Source: an uncultured Clostridia bacterium
Lineage (GTDB): Bacteria > Bacillota > Clostridia > Christensenellales > Aristaeellaceae
Length of the DNA: 6,494 nt
NCBI GenBank assembly: GCA_946534455.1
Contig: CAMNCR010000143.1
Location: forward strand, 1 to 6,494
Direction: 5' to 3'
Below, in pieces: positions 6,099 through 6,494 of the stretch (positions within the stretch are counted from its first letter, which is position 1; the number at the start of each line of letters is the position of its first letter). Position numbers and translations under genes: made by a program. The notes below the pieces were generated by a model. It was not told where the DNA came from and searched no databases. It saw only the letters and a list, made by a program, of their open reading frames with translations.

Positions 6099-6130
6099 AA
6101 AAAAGCCTGCCGGGAGAGAATCCGGCAAGC
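6099..6130 (-). terminator. Intrinsic terminator in the uraA leader (attenuator)
   Basis: Minus RNA: a 9-bp stem (6130-6122 with 6113-6105) including one G-U pair, an eight-base loop, then six T (6104-6099). It lies about 65 nt downstream of the predicted uraA start of transcription and 63 nt before the uraA ATG, so it would stop transcription before the gene unless relieved. The G-U pair is an A-C mismatch on the other strand, fitting use in minus-strand RNA. An upstream segment CCGACAAG (6166-6159) could pair with the 5' arm CTTGCCGG (6129-6122), with one mismatch, as an antiterminator. Confidence 0.75.
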
Positions 6131-6199
6131 AACCATCGCACGAAAACATCGGTCGCATCTTGTCGGCATCCCGTACCGTCTTAAAGACCCACCGAGGGA

Positions 6200-6228
6200 A
6201 ATATACCATTTTTTCTTCCGGGAAGCAA
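6200..6228 (-). promoter_or_regulatory. Probable uraA-pyrR promoter (extended -10)
   Basis: Minus strand: weak -35 TTGCTT (6228-6223), 17-base spacer, -10 TATATT (6205-6200) preceded by TGG, an extended -10 element that often offsets a poor -35. Predicted start near 6193, leaving a leader of roughly 158 nt. It is divergent from the tRNA promoter, with about 24 bases between the two -35 boxes. Confidence 0.55.
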
Positions 6229-6252
6229 GGACAAAAAAAGATAAAAAGGGGA

Positions 6253-6281
6253 TTGACAAACCATTTTGAATGCGATATGAT
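6253..6281 (+). promoter_or_regulatory. Strong sigma-70/A-type promoter for the tRNA genes
   Basis: Plus strand: perfect -35 TTGACA (6253-6258), 17-base spacer, -10 TATGAT (6276-6281), one mismatch from consensus. Transcription should begin near 6288, about 38 bases before the mature tRNA-Val 5' end. Near-consensus promoters are usual for stable RNA genes. Confidence 0.85.
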
Positions 6282-6325
6282 ATGCAAGCCGCTTGCGAGG
6301 GACGAGGTCTCCGAGCGTCGGCTAT

Positions 6326-6401
6326 GGGAGCATAGCTCAGCTGGGAGAGCATTTGCCTTACAAGCAAAGGGTCACAGGTTCGAGCCCTGTTGTTCCCACC
6401 A
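6326..6401 (+). tRNA. tRNA-Val (anticodon UAC)
   Basis: A complete 76-nt cloverleaf. The acceptor stem is GGGAGCA with TGTTCCC (one G-U), discriminator A, and CCA is encoded. The D stem is GCTC/GAGC. The anticodon stem is TTTGC/GCAAA around loop CTTACAA, giving anticodon UAC for valine GUA/GUG-type codons. The T arm is ACAGG-TTCGAGC-CCTGT. It is first in a small tRNA cluster behind the promoter at 6253-6281 and lies seven bases before tRNA-Asp. Confidence 0.97.
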
Positions 6402-6408
6402 ATATCCT

Positions 6409-6485
6409 GGCCCGGTAGCTCAGTTGGTTAGAGCGCCAGCCTGTCACGCTGGAGGTCGTGGGTTCGAGCCCCATCCGGGTCGCCA
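6409..6485 (+). tRNA. tRNA-Asp (anticodon GUC)
   Basis: A complete 77-nt cloverleaf. The acceptor stem is GGCCCGG with CCGGGTC (one G-U), discriminator G as usual for tRNA-Asp, and CCA is encoded. The anticodon stem is CCAGC/GCTGG around loop CTGTCAC, giving anticodon GUC. The T arm is GTGGG-TTCGAGC-CCCAT. It follows tRNA-Val after seven bases and is presumably cut from the same precursor. The window ends nine bases later, so more tRNAs may follow. Confidence 0.97.
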
Positions 6486-6494
6486 TTATGCCTT

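Noticed and set aside
6086..6171. Small minus-strand open frame in the uraA leader (MPTRCDRCF...), possible leader peptide
   Set aside because: No convincing ribosome binding site and no run of regulatory codons; it spans the terminator stem, so the frame may be incidental.
5142..6269. A 375-codon plus-strand frame opposite uraA
   Set aside because: Shadow of uraA: the product is very rich in Asp, Gly and His as expected from the reverse complement of membrane-protein codons, and there is no start signal.
6036..6287. N-terminal extension of uraA from the in-frame upstream start
   Set aside because: The extension would be translated from its own promoter region and through an intrinsic terminator, has no ribosome binding site, and UraA homologues begin near MNLVYG.
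1..6494. CRISPR arrays, insertion sequences, phage or toxin-antitoxin genes
   Set aside because: No repeat-spacer pattern, transposase motifs, terminal inverted repeats flanking genes, or small paired toxin-like genes were seen; the region is continuous core genes.

Overview
The window looks like chromosomal DNA of a fairly GC-rich, Gram-positive Clostridia-type bacterium. The reasons are the order pnp, ruvX, DUF1292 (in Bacillus subtilis the ruvX homologue yrrK also sits beside the DUF1292 gene yrzB), PyrR linked to a uracil permease, strong AAGGAGG-type ribosome binding sites on several genes, and tRNA genes that encode their CCA ends. Genus cannot be read from the sequence. There are no mobile elements, CRISPR arrays or obviously foreign genes.

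Layout: 1-513 (+) is the C-terminal end of a GGDEF-domain protein cut by the left edge. It converges on a long minus-strand block that runs from 6035 down to 555. In transcription order this block is uraA (uracil permease), pyrR (pyrimidine regulator), rpsO (ribosomal protein S15), pnp (polynucleotide phosphorylase), ruvX/yqgF and a small DUF1292 gene. A perfect 15-bp hairpin at 540-572 separates the converging ends. At the right edge a consensus promoter on the plus strand drives tRNA-Val(UAC) and tRNA-Asp(GUC). It is divergent from the uraA promoter.

The minus block appears to hold at least two transcription units. uraA-pyrR is a pyrimidine uptake and control unit with its own promoter, a leader carrying a textbook intrinsic terminator before uraA, a hairpin resembling a PyrR binding loop just before pyrR, and a terminator at the pyrR stop. 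rpsO-pnp-ruvX-DUF1292 is a translation/RNA-turnover unit with a good promoter upstream of rpsO and an approximately 109-nt leader.

The proteins are conserved housekeeping types. The interest lies in RNA structure between the genes: a long 26-bp interrupted stem right before pnp, placed like the RNase III-cleaved autoregulatory stem of enterobacterial pnp; a second hairpin between rpsO and pnp; the uraA attenuator; and the PyrR-loop-like hairpin. Several of these contain G-U pairs that form only in the minus-strand RNA, which supports their being real transcript structures. I found no wholly novel protein system.
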